Below are positions 48,001 to 61,079 of a stretch of DNA of 64,000 bases, piece after piece. Position 1 is the stretch's first letter; each line of letters opens with the position of its first letter. Source of the DNA: Steinernema hermaphroditum (lineage: Eukaryota > Nematoda > Chromadorea > Rhabditida > Steinernematidae); contig CM059624.1 of assembly GCA_030435675.1 (NCBI GenBank), forward strand, positions 16,798,470-16,862,469, written 5' to 3'. The notes beneath the pieces are model-generated. The model saw only the letters and a list, made by a program, of their open reading frames with translations, did no database searches and was not told where the DNA came from. A program made the position numbers and the translations under genes.

Positions 48001-51000
48001 GGATCTTGTAGAACTGCACGAGCCTGATCGAACGCGCCTACTCTCGTTGGATTTCCTGTGGACTATCTTAGTTTCCTGCAAAACTTTCAATTCGAGACAG
48101 AAGGGCCCTTGCTCATACAAAGAGTTCTGCATCTGACCCTCCTGCTCCAAAGTACCATAGCATTTTTATGATTGGATCTTGTAGAACTGCACGAGCCTGA
48201 TCGAACGCGCCTACTCCCGTTGGGATTTACTGTGGACTATCTTAGTTTCCTGCAAAACTTTCAATTCGAGACAGATAGGGCCCTTGTTCATACAAAGAGT
48301 TCTGCATCTGACCCTCCTGCTCCAAAGTACCATAGCATTTTTATGATTGGATCTTGTAGAACTGCACGAGCCTGATCGAACGCGCCTATTCCCGTTGGGT
48401 TTACTGTGGACTATCTTAGTTTCCTGCAAAACTTTCAATTCGAGACAGACAGGGCCCTTGCTCACACCAAGAGCTCTGCATCTGACCCTCCTGCTCCAAA
48501 GTACCATAGCATTTTTATGATTGGATCTTGTAGAACTGCACGAGCCTGATCGAACGCGCCTACTCTCGTTGGATTTCCTGTGGACTATCTTAGTTTCCTG
48601 CAAAACTTTCAATTCGAGACAGATAGGGCCCTTGCTCACACCAAGAGTTCTGCATCTGACCCTCCTGCTCCAAAGTACCATAGCATTTTTATGATTGGAT
48701 CTTGTAGAACTGCACGAGCCTGATCGAACGCGCCTATTCCCGTTGGGTTTACTGTGGACTATCTTAGTTTCCTGCAAAACTTTCAATTCGAGACAGATAG
48801 GGCCCTTGTTCATACAAAGAGTTCTGCATCTGACCCTCCTGCTCCAAAGTACCATAGCATTTTTATGATTGGATCTTGTAGAACTGCACGAGCCTGATCG
48901 AACGCGCCTACTCTCGTTGGATTTCCTGTGGACTATCTTAGTTTCCTGCAAAACTTTCAATTCGAGACAGATAGGGCCCTTGTTCACACCAAGAGTTCTG
49001 CATCTGACCCTCCTGCTCCAAAGTACCATAGCATTTTTATGATTGGATCTTGTAGAACTGCACGAGCCTGATCGAACGCGCCTACTCCCGTTGGATTTAC
49101 TGTGGACTATCTTAGTTTCCTGCAAAACTTTCAATTCGAGACAGATAGGGCCCTTGTTCACTCCAAAGAGTTCTGCATCTGACCCTCCTGCTCCAAAGTA
49201 CCATAGCATTTTTATGATTGGATCTTGTAGAACTGCACGAGCCTGATCGAACGCGCCTATTCCCGTTGGGATTTACTGTGGACTATCTTAGTTTCCTGCA
49301 AAACTTTCAATTCGAGACAGTAGGGCCCTTGCTCATACAAAGAGTTCTGCATCTGACCCTCCTGCTCCAAAGTACCATAGCATTTTTATGATTGGATCTT
49401 GTAGAACTGCACGAGCCTGATCGAACGCGCCTATTCCCGTTGGATTTACTGTGGACTATCTTAGTTTCCTGCAAAACTTTCAATTCGAGACAGATAGGGC
49501 CCTTGTTCATACAAAGAGTTCTGCATCTGACCCTCCTGCTCCAAAGTACCATAGCATTTTTATGATTGGATCTTGTAGAACTGCACGAGCCTGATCGAAC
49601 GCGCCTACTCCCGTTGGGTTTACTGTGGACTATCTTAGTTTCCTGCAAAACTTTCAATTCGAGACAGATAGGGCCCTTGTTCATACAAAGAGTTCTGCAT
49701 CTGACCCTCCTGCTCCAAAGTACCATAGCATTTTTATGATTGGATCTTGTAGAACTGCACGAGCCTGATCGAACGCGCCTATTCCCGTTGGGTTTACTGT
49801 GGACTATCTTAGTTTCCTGCAAAACTTTCAATTCGAGACAGATAGGGCCCTTGCTCATACCAAGAGTTCTGCATCTGACCCTCCTGCTCCAAAGTACCAT
49901 AGCATTTTTATGATTGGATCTTGTAGAACTGCACGAGCCTGATCGAACGCGCCTATTCCCGTTGGATTTACTGTGGACTATCTTAGTTTCCTGCAAAACT
50001 TTCAATTCGAGACAGATAGGGCCCTTGCTCACACCAAGAGCTCTGCATCTGACCCTCCTGCTCCAAAGTACCATAGCATTTTTATGATTGGATCTTGTAG
50101 AACTGCACGAGCCTGATCGAACGCGCCTATTCCCGTTGGATTTACTGTGGACTATCTTAGTTTCCTGCAAAACTTTCAATTCGAGACAGATAGGGCCCTT
50201 GTTCATACCAAGAGTTCTGCATCTGACCCTCCTGCTCCAAAGTACCATAGCATTTTTATGATTGGATCTTGTAGAACTGCACGAGCCTGATCGAACGCGC
50301 CTATTCCCGTTGGATTTACTGTGGACTATCTTAGTTTCCTGCAAAACTTTCAATTCGAGACAGATAGGGCCCTTGTTCATACAAAGAGTTCTGCATCTGA
50401 CCCTCCTGCTCCAAAGTACCATAGCATTTTTATGATTGGATCTTGTAGAACTGCACGAGCCTGATCGAACGCGCCTATTCCCGTTGGATTTACTGTGGAC
50501 TATCTTAGTTTCCTGCAAAACTTTCAATTCGAGACAGATAGGGCCCTTGTTCATACAAAGAGTTCTGCATCTGACCCTCCTGCTCCAAAGTACCATAGCA
50601 TTTTTATGATTGGATCTTGTAGAACTGCACGAGCCTGATCGAACGCGCCTACTCCCGTTGGATTTACTGTGGACTATCTTAGTTTCCTGCAAAACTTTCA
50701 ATTCGAGACAGATAGGGCCCTTGTTCATACAAAGAGTTCTGCATCTGACCCTCCTGCTCCAAAGTACCATAGCATTTTTATGATTGGATCTTGTAGAACT
50801 GCACGAGCCTGATCGAACGCGCCTACTCCCGTTGGATTTACTGTGGACTATCTTAGTTTCCTGCAAAACTTTCAATTCGAGACAGATAGGGCCCTTGTTC
50901 ATACAAAGAGTTCTGCATCTGACCCTCCTGCTCCAAAGTACCATAGCATTTTTATGATTGGATCTTGTAGAACTGCACGAGCCTGATCGAACGCGCCTAT

Positions 51001-53235
51001 TCTCGTTGGATTTACTGTGGACTATCTTAGTTTCCTGCAAAACTTTCAATTCGAGACAGACAGGGCCCTTGCTCACACCAAGAGTTCTGCATCTGACCCT
51101 CCTGCTCCAAAGTACCATAGCATTTTTATGATTGGATCTTGTAGAACTGCACGAGCCTGATCGAACGCGCCTATTCCCGTTGGGATTACTGTGGACTATC
51201 TTAGTTTCCTGCAAAACTTTCAATTCGAGACAGATAGGGCCCTTGCTCACACCAAGAGTTCTGCATCTGACCCTCCTGCTCCAAAGTACCATAGCATTTT
51301 TATGATTGGATCTTGTAGAACTGCACGAGCCTGATCGAACGCGCCTATTCCCGTTGGATTTACTGTGGACTATCTTAGTTTCCTGCAAAACTTTCAATTC
51401 GAGACAGATAGGGCCCTTGCTCATACCAAGAGCTCTGCATCTGACCCTCCTGCTCCAAAGTACCATAGCATTTTTATGATTGGATCTTGTAGAACTGCAC
51501 GAGCCTGATCGAACGCGCCTATTCCCGTTGGGTTTACTGTGGACTATCTTAGTTTCCTGCAAAACTTTCAATTCGAGACAGATAGGGCCCTTGTTCATAC
51601 CAAGAGTTCTGCATCTGACCCTCCTGCTCCAAAGTACCATAGCATTTTTATGATTGGATCTTGTAGAACTGCACGAGCCTGATCGAACGCGCCTATTCCC
51701 GTTGGGTTTACTGTGGACTATCTTAGTTTCCTGCAAAACTTTCAATTCGAGACAGACAGGGCCCTTGCTCACACCAAGAGCTCTGCATCTGACCCTCCTG
51801 CTCCAAAGTACCATAGCATTTTTATGATTGGATCTTGTAGAACTGCACGAGCCTGATCGAACGCGCCTACTCTCGTTGGATTTACTGTGGACTATCTTAG
51901 TTTCCTGCAAAACTTTCAATTCGAGACAGATAGGGCCCTTGTTCACACCAAGAGCTCTGCATCTGACCCTCCTGCTCCAAAGTACCATAGCATTTTTATG
52001 ATTGGATCTTGTAGAACTGCACGAGCCTGATCGAACGCGCCTATTCCCGTTGGATTTACTGTGGACTATCTTAGTTTCCTGCAAAACTTTCAATTCGAGA
52101 CAGACAGGGCCCTTGCTCACACCAAGAGCTCTGCATCTGACCCTCCTGCTCCAAAGTACCATAGCATTTTTATGATTGGATCTTGTAGAACTGCACGAGC
52201 CTGATCGAACGCGCCTATTCCCGTTGGGATTTACTGTGGACTATCTTAGTTTCCTGCAAAACTTTCAATTCGAGACAGATAGGGCCCTTGTTCATACCAA
52301 GAGCTCTGCATCTGACCCTCCTGCTCCAAAGTACCATAGCATTTTTATGATTGGATCTTGTAGAACTGCACGAGCCTGATCGAACGCGCCTATTCCCGTT
52401 GGGTTTACTGTGGACTATCTTAGTTTCCTGCAAAACTTTCAATTCGAGACAGATAGGGCCCTTGCTCATACCAAGAGCTCTGCATCTGACCCTCCTGCTC
52501 CAAAGTACCATAGCATTTTTATGATTGGATCTTGTAGAACTGCACGAGCCTGATCGAACGCGCCTATTCCCGTTGGGATTACTGTGGACTATCTTAGTTT
52601 CCTGCAAAACTTTCAATTCGAGACAGATAGGGCCCTTGTTCATACCAAGAGTTCTGCATCTGACCCTCCTGCTCCAAAGTACCATAGCATTTTTATGATT
52701 GGATCTTGTAGAACTGCACGAGCCTGATCGAACGCGCCTATTCCCGTTGGGTTTACTGTGGACTATCTTAGTTTCCTGCAAAACTTTCAATTCGAGACAG
52801 ACAGGGCCCTTGCTCATACCAAGAGCTCTGCATCTGACCCTCCTGCTCCAAAGTACCATAGCATTTTTATGATTGGATCTTGTAGAACTGCACGAGCCTG
52901 ATCGAACGCGCCTATTCCCGTTGGATTTACTGTGGACTATCTTAGTTTCCTGCAAAACTTTCAATTCGAGACAGATAGGGCCCTTGTTCATACAAAGAGT
53001 TCTGCATCTGACCCTCCTGCTCCAAAGTACCATAGCATTTTTATGATTGGATCTTGTAGAACTGCACGAGCCTGATCGAACGCGCCTATTCCCGTTGGAT
53101 TTACTGTGGACTATCTTAGTTTCCTGCAAAACTTTCAATTCGAGACAGATAGGGCCCTTGTTCATACAAAGAGTTCTGCATCTGACCCTCCTGCTCCAAA
53201 GTACCATAGCATTTTTATGATTGGATCTTGTAGAA

Positions 53236-53756
53236 CTGCACGAGCCTGATCGAACGCGCCTATTCCCGTTGGATTTACTGTGGACTATCTTAGTTTCCTG
53301 CAAAACTTTCAATTCGAGACAGATAGGCCCTTGCTCACACCAAGAGCTCTGCAGCTGACCCTCCTGCTCCAAAGTACCATAGCATTTTTATGATTGGATC
53401 TTGTAGAACTGCACGAGCCTGATCGAACGCGCCTACTCTCGTTGGATTTACTGTGGACTATCTTAGTTTCCTGCAAAACTTTCAATTCGAGACAGATAGG
53501 GCCCTTGTTCATGCAAAGAGTTCTGCATCTGACCCTCCTGCTCCAAAGTACCATAGCATTTTTATGATTGGATCTTGTAGAACTGCACGAGCCTGATCGA
53601 ACGCGCCTATTCCCGTTCGGATTTACTGTGGACTATCTTAGTTTCCTGCAAAACTTTCAATTCGAGACAGCAGGGCCCTTGCTCACCCAAAGAGCTCTGC
53701 ATCTGACCCTCCTGCTCCAAAGTACCATAGCATTTTTATGATTGGATCTTGTAGAA
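53236..53756 (+). repeat. Multi-monomer duplication, copy 1
   Basis: Three marked monomers occur in order. The first has ataggccc (one G lost) and gcagctgac for gcatctgac. The second is ctcgttggatttac with gataggg. The third has the unusual gttcgg for gttggg and a type I-like 3' half ending agagctc. The trio recurs at 55,494 and, without two of the private changes, at 56,362. Confidence 0.8.
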
Positions 53757-55493
53757 CTGCACGAGCCTGATCGAACGCGCCTATTCCCGTTGGGATTACT
53801 GTGGACTATCTTAGTTTCCTGCAAAACTTTCAATTCGAGACAGATAGGGCCCTTGTTCATACAAAGAGTTCTGCATCTGACCCTCCTGCTCCAAAGTACC
53901 ATAGCATTTTTATGATTGGATCTTGTAGAACTGCACGAGCCTGATCGAACGCGCCTATTCCCGTTGGGATTACTGTGGACTATCTTAGTTTCCTGCAAAA
54001 CTTTCAATTCGAGACAGATAGGGCCCTTGTTCATGCAAAGAGTTCTGCATCTGACCCTCCTGCTCCAAAGTACCATAGCATTTTTATGATTGGATCTTGT
54101 AGAACTGCACGAGCCTGATCGAACGCGCCTATTCCCGTTGGGATTACTGTGGACTATCTTAGTTTCCTGCAAAACTTTCAATTCGAGACAGATAGGGCCC
54201 TTGTTCATACAAAGAGTTCTGCATCTGACCCTCCTGCTCCAAAGTACCATAGCATTTTTATGATTGGATCTTGTAGAACTGCACGAGCCTGATCGAACGC
54301 GCCTATTCCCGTTGGGATTACTGTGGACTATCTTAGTTTCCTGCAAAACTTTCAATTCGAGACAGCTAGGCCCTTGCTCATACAAAGAGCTCTGCATCTG
54401 ACCCTCCTGCTCCAAAGTACCATAGCATTTTTATGATTGGATCTTGTAGAACTGCACGAGCCTGATCGAACGCGCCTATTCCCGGTGGGATTACTGTGGA
54501 CTATCTTAGTTTCCTGCAAAACTTTCAATTCGAGACAGATAGGGCCTTGTTCATGCAAAGAGTTCTGCATCTGACCCTCCTGCTCCAAAGTACCATAGCA
54601 TTTTTATGATTGGATCTTGTAGAACTGCACGAGCCTGATCGAACGCGCCTATTCCCGTTGGGATTACTGTGGACTATCTTAGTTTCCTGCAAAACTTTCA
54701 ATTCGAGACAGATAGGGCCCTTGTTCATACAAAGAGTTCTGCATCTGACCCTCCTGCTCCAAAGTACCATAGCATTTTTATGATTGGATCTTGTAGAACT
54801 GCACGAGCCTGATCGAACGCGCCTATTCCCGTTGGGATTACTGTGGACTATCTTAGTTTCCTGCAAAACTTTCAATTCGAGACAGATAGGGCCCTTGTTC
54901 ATGCAAAGAGTTCTGCATCTGACCCTCCTGCTCCAAAGTACCATAGCATTTTTATGATTGGATCTTGTAGAACTGCACGAGCCTGATCGAACGCGCCTAT
55001 TCCCGTTGGGATTACTGTGGACTATCTTAGTTTCCTGCAAAACTTTCAATTCGAGACAGCAGGGCCCTTGCTCACACAAAGAGCTCTGCATCTGACCCTC
55101 CTGCTCCAAAGTACCATAGCATTTTTATGATTGGATCTTGTAGAACTGCACGAGCCTGATCGAACGCGCCTATTCCCGTTGGATTTACTGTGGACTATCT
55201 TAGTTTCCTGCAAAACTTTCAATTCGAGACAGACAGGGCCCTTGCTCACACCAAGAGCTCTGCATCTGACCCTCCTGCTCCAAAGTACCATAGCATTTTT
55301 ATGATTGGATCTTGTAGAACTGCACGAGCCTGATCGAACGCGCCTATTCCCGTTGGGATTACTGTGGACTATCTTAGTTTCCTGCAAAACTTTCAATTCG
55401 AGACAGATAGGGCCCTTGTTCATACAAAGAGTTCTGCATCTGACCCTCCTGCTCCAAAGTACCATAGCATTTTTATGATTGGATCTTGTAGAA

Positions 55494-56013
55494 CTGCACG
55501 AGCCTGATCGAACGCGCCTATTCCCGTTGGGTTTACTGTGGACTATCTTAGTTTCCTGCAAAACTTTCAATTCGAGACAGATAGGCCCTTGCTCACACCA
55601 AGAGCTCTGCAGCTGACCCTCCTGCTCCAAAGTACCATAGCATTTTTATGATTGGATCTTGTAGAACTGCACGAGCCTGATCGAACGCGCCTACTCTCGT
55701 TGGATTTACTGTGGACTATCTTAGTTTCCTGCAAAACTTTCAATTCGAGACAGATAGGGCCTTGTTCATACAAAGAGTTCTGCATCTGACCCTCCTGCTC
55801 CAAAGTACCATATAATTTTTATGATTGGATCTTGTAGAACTGCACGAGCCTGATCGAACGCGCCTATTCCCGTTCGGATTTACTGTGGACTATCTTAGTT
55901 TCCTGCAAAACTTTCAATTCGAGACAGCAGGGCCCTTGCTCATACCAAGAGCTCTGCATCTGACCCTCCTGCTCCAAAGTACCATAGCATTTTTATGATT
56001 GGATCTTGTAGAA
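55494..56013 (+). repeat. Multi-monomer duplication, copy 2
   Basis: It shares ataggccc, gcagctgac (55,609) and gttcgg (55,872) with copy 1 at an offset of 2,257-2,258 bp, or 13 monomers. It differs by one lost C in the middle monomer and a tataattttt reading near 55,810. Confidence 0.8.
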
Positions 56014-56361
56014 CTGCACGAGCCTGATCGAACGCGCCTATTCCCGTTGGGATTACTGTGGACTATCTTAGTTTCCTGCAAAACTTTCAATTCGAGACAG
56101 ATAGGGCCCTTGTTCATACAAAGAGCTCTGCATCTGACCCTCCTGCTCCAAAGTACCATAGCATTTTTATGATTGGATCTTGTAGAACTGCACGAGCCTG
56201 ATCGAACGCGCCTATTCCCGTTGGATTTACTGTGGACTATCTTAGTTTCCTGCAAAACTTTCAATTCGAGACAGATAGGGGCCTTGTTCATACAAAGAGT
56301 TCTGCATCTGACCCTCCTGCTCCAAAGTACCATAGCATTTTTATGATTGGATCTTGTAGAA

Positions 56362-56884
56362 CTGCACGAGCCTGATCGAACGCGCCTATTCCCGTTGGGA
56401 TTACTGTGGACTATCTTAGTTTCCTGCAAAACTTTCAATTCGAGACAGATAGGCCCTTGTTCACACCAAGAGCTCTGCATCTGACCCTCCTGCTCCAAAG
56501 TACCATAGCATTTTTATGATTGGATCTTGTAGAACTGCACGAGCCTGATCGAACGCGCCTACTCTCGTTGGATTTACTGTGGACTATCTTAGTTTCCTGC
56601 AAAACTTTCAATTCGAGACAGATAGGGCCCTTGTTCATACAAAGAGTTCTGCATCTGACCCTCCTGCTCCAAAGTACCATAGCATTTTTATGATTGGATC
56701 TTGTAGAACTGCACGAGCCTGATCGAACGCGCCTATTCCCGTTGGGATTTACTGTGGACTATCTTAGTTTCCTGCAAAACTTTCAATTCGAGACAGCATA
56801 GGGCCCTTGCTCATACAAAGAGCTCTGCATCTGACCCTCCTGCTCCAAAGTACCATAGCATTTTTATGATTGGATCTTGTAGAA
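56362..56884 (+). repeat. Multi-monomer duplication, copy 3 (diverged)
   Basis: It keeps ataggccc, the following ctcgttggatttac monomer and a third monomer with an extra-base gggattt and cagcataggg. It lacks gcagctgac and gttcgg. The offset from copy 2 is 868 bp (5 monomers). Confidence 0.65.
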
Positions 56885-59800
56885 CTGCACGAGCCTGATC
56901 GAACGCGCCTATTCCCGTTGGGTTTACTGTGGACTATCTTAGTTTCCTGCAAAACTTTCAATTCGAGACAGATAGGGCCCTTGTTCATGCAAAGAGTTCT
57001 GCATCTGACCCTCCTGCTCCAAAGTACCATAGCATTTTTATGATTGGATCTTGTAGAACTGCACGAGCCTGATCGAACGCGCCTATTCCCGTTGGGATTA
57101 CTGTGGACTATCTTAGTTTCCTGCAAAACTTTCAATTCGAGACAGATAGGGCCCTTGTTCATACAAAGAGTTCTGCATCTGACCCTCCTGCTCCAAAGTA
57201 CCATAGCATTTTTATGATTGGATCTTGTAGAACTGCACGAGCCTGATCGAACGCGCCTATTCCCGTTGGGATTACTGTGGACTATCTTAGTTTCCTGCAA
57301 AACTTTCAATTCGAGACAGATAGGGCCCTTGTTCATGCAAAGAGTTCTGCATCTGACCCTCCTGCTCCAAAGTACCATAGCATTTTTATGATTGGATCTT
57401 GTAGAACTGCACGAGCCTGATCGAACGCGCCTATTCCCGTTGGGATTACTGTGGACTATCTTAGTTTCCTGCAAAACTTTCAATTCGAGACAGATAGGGC
57501 CTTGCTCATACAAAGAGCTCTGCATCTGACCCTCCTGCTCCAAAGTACCATAGCATTTTTATGATTGGATCTTGTAGAACTGCACGAGCCTGATCGAACG
57601 CGCCTATTCCTCGTTGGATTTACTGTGGACTATCTTAGTTTCCTGCAAAACTTTCAATTCGAGACAGATAGGGCCCTTGTTCATACAAAGAGCTCTGCAT
57701 CTGACCCTCCTGCTCCAAAGTACCATAGCATTTTTATGATTGGATCTTGTAGAACTGCACGAGCCTGATCGAACGCGCCTATTCCCGTTGGGATTACTGT
57801 GGACTATCTTAGTTTCCTGCAAAACTTTCAATTCGAGACAGATAGGGCCCTTGTTCATGCACCAAGAGTTCTGCATCTGACCCTCCTGCTCCAAAGTACC
57901 ATAGCATTTTTATGATTGGATCTTGTAGAACTGCACGAGCCTGATCGAACGCGCCTATTCCCGTTGGGATTACTGTGGACTATCTTAGTTTCCTGCAAAA
58001 CTTTCAATTCGAGACAGATAGGGCCCTTGTTCATACAAAGAGTTCTGCATCTGACCCCTCCTGCTCCAAAGTACCATAGCATTTTTATGATTGGATCTTG
58101 TAGAACTGCACGAGCCTGATCGAACGCGCCTATTCCCGTTGGGATTACCTGTGGACTATCTTAGTTTCCTGCAAAACTTTCAATTCGAGACAGCAGGGCC
58201 CTTGCTCACACCAAGAGCTCTGCATCTGACCCTCCTGCTCCAAAGTACCATAGCATTTTTATGATTGGATCTTGTAGAACTGCACGAGCCTGATCGAACG
58301 CGCCTATTCCCGTTGGGATTACTGTGGACTATCTTAGTTTCCTGCAAAACTTTCAATTCGAGACAGCTAGGGCCCTTGCTTCATACCAAGAGCTCTGCAT
58401 CTGACCCTCCTGCTCCAAAGTACCATAGCATTTTTATGATTGGATCTTGTAGAACTGCACGAGCCTGATCGAACGCGCCTATTCCCGTTGGGATTACTGT
58501 GGACTATCTTAGTTTCCTGCAAAACTTTCAATTCGAGACAGATAGGGCCCTTGCTCACACCAAGAGCTCTGCATCTGACCCTCCTGCTCCAAAGTACCAT
58601 AGCATTTTTATGATTGGATCTTGTAGAACTGCACGAGCCTGATCGAACGCGCCTATTCCCGTTGGATTTACTGTGGACTATCTTAGTTTCCTGCAAAACT
58701 TTCAATTCGAGACAGATAGGGCCCTTGTTCATACAAAGAGTTCTGCATCTGACCCTCCTGCTCCAAAGTACCATAGCATTTTTATGATTGGATCTTGTAG
58801 AACTGCACGAGCCTGATCGAACGCGCCTATTCCCGTTGGGATTTACTGTGGACTATCTTAGTTTCCTGCAAAACTTTCAATTCGAGACAGACAGGGCCCT
58901 TGCTCACACCAAGAGCTCTGCATCTGACCCTCCTGCTCCAAAGTACCATAGCATTTTTATGATTGGATCTTGTAGAACTGCACGAGCCTGATCGAACGCG
59001 CCTATTCCCGTTGGGATTTACTGTGGACTATCTTAGTTTCCTGCAAAACTTTCAATTCGAGACAGATAGGGCCCTTGTTCATACAAAGAGTTCTGCATCT
59101 GACCCTCCTGCTCCAAAGTACCATAGCATTTTTATGATTGGATCTTGTAGAACTGCACGAGCCTGATCGAACGCGCCTATTCCCGTTGGGATTACTGTGG
59201 ACTATCTTAGTTTCCTGCAAAACTTTCAATTCGAGACAGATAGGGCCCTTGTTCATGCACCAAGAGTTCTGCATCTGACCCTCCTGCTCCAAAGTACCAT
59301 AGCATTTTTATGATTGGATCTTGTAGAACTGCACGAGCCTGATCGAACGCGCCTATTCCCGTTGGGATTTACTGTGGACTATCTTAGTTTCCTGCAAAAC
59401 TTTCAATTCGAGACAGATAGGGCCCTTGCTCATACCAAGAGCTCTGCATCTGACCCTCCTGCTCCAAAGTACCATAGCATTTTTATGATTGGATCTTGTA
59501 GAACTGCACGAGCCTGATCGAACGCGCCTATTCCCGTTGGATTTACTGTGGACTATCTTAGTTTCCTGCAAAACTTTCAATTCGAGACAGATAGGGCCCT
59601 TGTTCATACAAAGAGTTCTGCATCTGACCCTCCTGCTCCAAAGTACCATAGCATTTTTATGATTGGATCTTGTAGAACTGCACGAGCCTGATCGAACGCG
59701 CCTATTCCCGTTGGATTTACTGTGGACTATCTTAGTTTCCTGCAAAACTTTCAATTCGAGACAGATAGGGCCCTTGTTCATGCACCAAGAGTTCTGCATC

Positions 59801-60902
59801 TGACCCTCCTGCTCCAAAGTACCATAGCATTTTTATGATTGGATCTTGTAGAACTGCACGAGCCTGATCGAACGCGCCTATTCCCGTTGGATTTACTGTG
59901 GACTATCTTAGTTTCCTGCAAAACTTTCAATTCGAGACAGATAGGGCCCTTGTTCATGCACCAAGAGTTCTGCATCTGACCCTCCTGCTCCAAAGTACCA
60001 TAGCATTTTTATGATTGGATCTTGTAGAACTGCACGAGCCTGATCGAACGCGCCTATTCCCGTTGGATTTACTGTGGACTATCTTAGTTTCCTGCAAAAC
60101 TTTCAATTCGAGACAGATAGGGCCCTTGTTCACACAAAGAGTTCTGCATCTGACCCTCCTGCTCCAAAGTACCATAGCATTTTTATGATTGGATCTTGTA
60201 GAACTGCACGAGCCTGATCGAACGCGCCTATTCCCGTTGGGATTTACTGTGGACTATCTTAGTTTCCTGCAAAACTTTCAATTCGAGACAGATAGGGCCC
60301 TTGTTCATACCAAAGAGTTCTGCATCTGACCCTCCTGCTCCAAAGTACCATAGCATTTTTATGATTGGATCTTGTAGAACTGCACGAGCCTGATCGAACG
60401 CGCCTATTCCCGTTGGATTTACTGTGGACTATCTTAGTTTCCTGCAAAACTTTCAATTCGAGACAGATAGGGCCCTTGTTCATACAAAGAGTTCTGCATC
60501 TGACCCTCCTGCTCCAAAGTACCATAGCATTTTTATGATTGGATCTTGTAGAACTGCACGAGCCTGATCGAACGCGCCTATTCCCGTTGGGTTTACTGTG
60601 GACTATCTTAGTTTCCTGCAAAACTTTCAATTCGAGACAGACAGGGCCCTTGCTCACACCAAGAGCTCTGCATCTGACCCTCCTGCTCCAAAGTACCATA
60701 GCATTTTTATGATTGGATCTTGTAGAACTGCACGAGCCTGATCGAACGCGCCTATTCCCGTTGGATTTACTGTGGACTATCTTAGTTTCCTGCAAAACTT
60801 TCAATTCGAGACAGATAGGGCCCTTGTTCATAGCAAAGAGTTCTGCATCTGACCCTCCTGCTCCAAAGTACCATAGCATTTTTATGATTGGATCTTGTAG
60901 AA

Positions 60903-61079
60903 CTGCACGAGCCTGATCGAACGCGCCTATTCCCGTTGGATTTACTGTGGACTATCTTAGTTTCCTGCAAAACTTTCAATTCGAGACAGCATAGGGCCTT
61001 GTTGCTCATACCAAGAGCTCTGCATCTGACCCTCCTGCTCCAAAGTACCATAGCATTTTTATGATTGGATCTTGTAGAA
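60903..61079 (+). repeat. Hybrid 177-bp monomer
   Basis: The 3' segment reads cagcatagggccttgttgctcatacc. It combines cagc and cataggg with a doubled ttg, which looks like a join of type I and type II segments with a short duplication. Confidence 0.65.

Larger units (their letters stand above)
38977..49232 (+). repeat. Array domain 5: transition to type II, 174-bp monomers
   Basis: From 38,977 the 3' half switches to cagataggg or cagacaggg with ttcatac or ctcatac. Blocks of type I remain, notably about 39,850-41,100 and 44,188-45,052. The 5' half is mostly type B. Because the added base makes monomers 174 bp, the minus strand stays in one frame for long stretches (for example 41,653-44,151, 832 codons). 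These are length artefacts of the repeat, not genes. Confidence 0.8.

Noticed and set aside
49307..52162. 951-codon minus-strand open frame, and similar ones at 41,653-44,151, 44,953-46,590, 47,041-48,150, 52,215-53,372 and 62,357-63,610, as repeat-protein genes
   Set aside because: They are satellite monomers read in one frame because 174 is divisible by 3. They begin and end wherever a 173-bp or odd-length monomer shifts the frame, and no distinct start region or flank exists. The same peptide breaks after about 78 codons wherever monomers are 173 bp.
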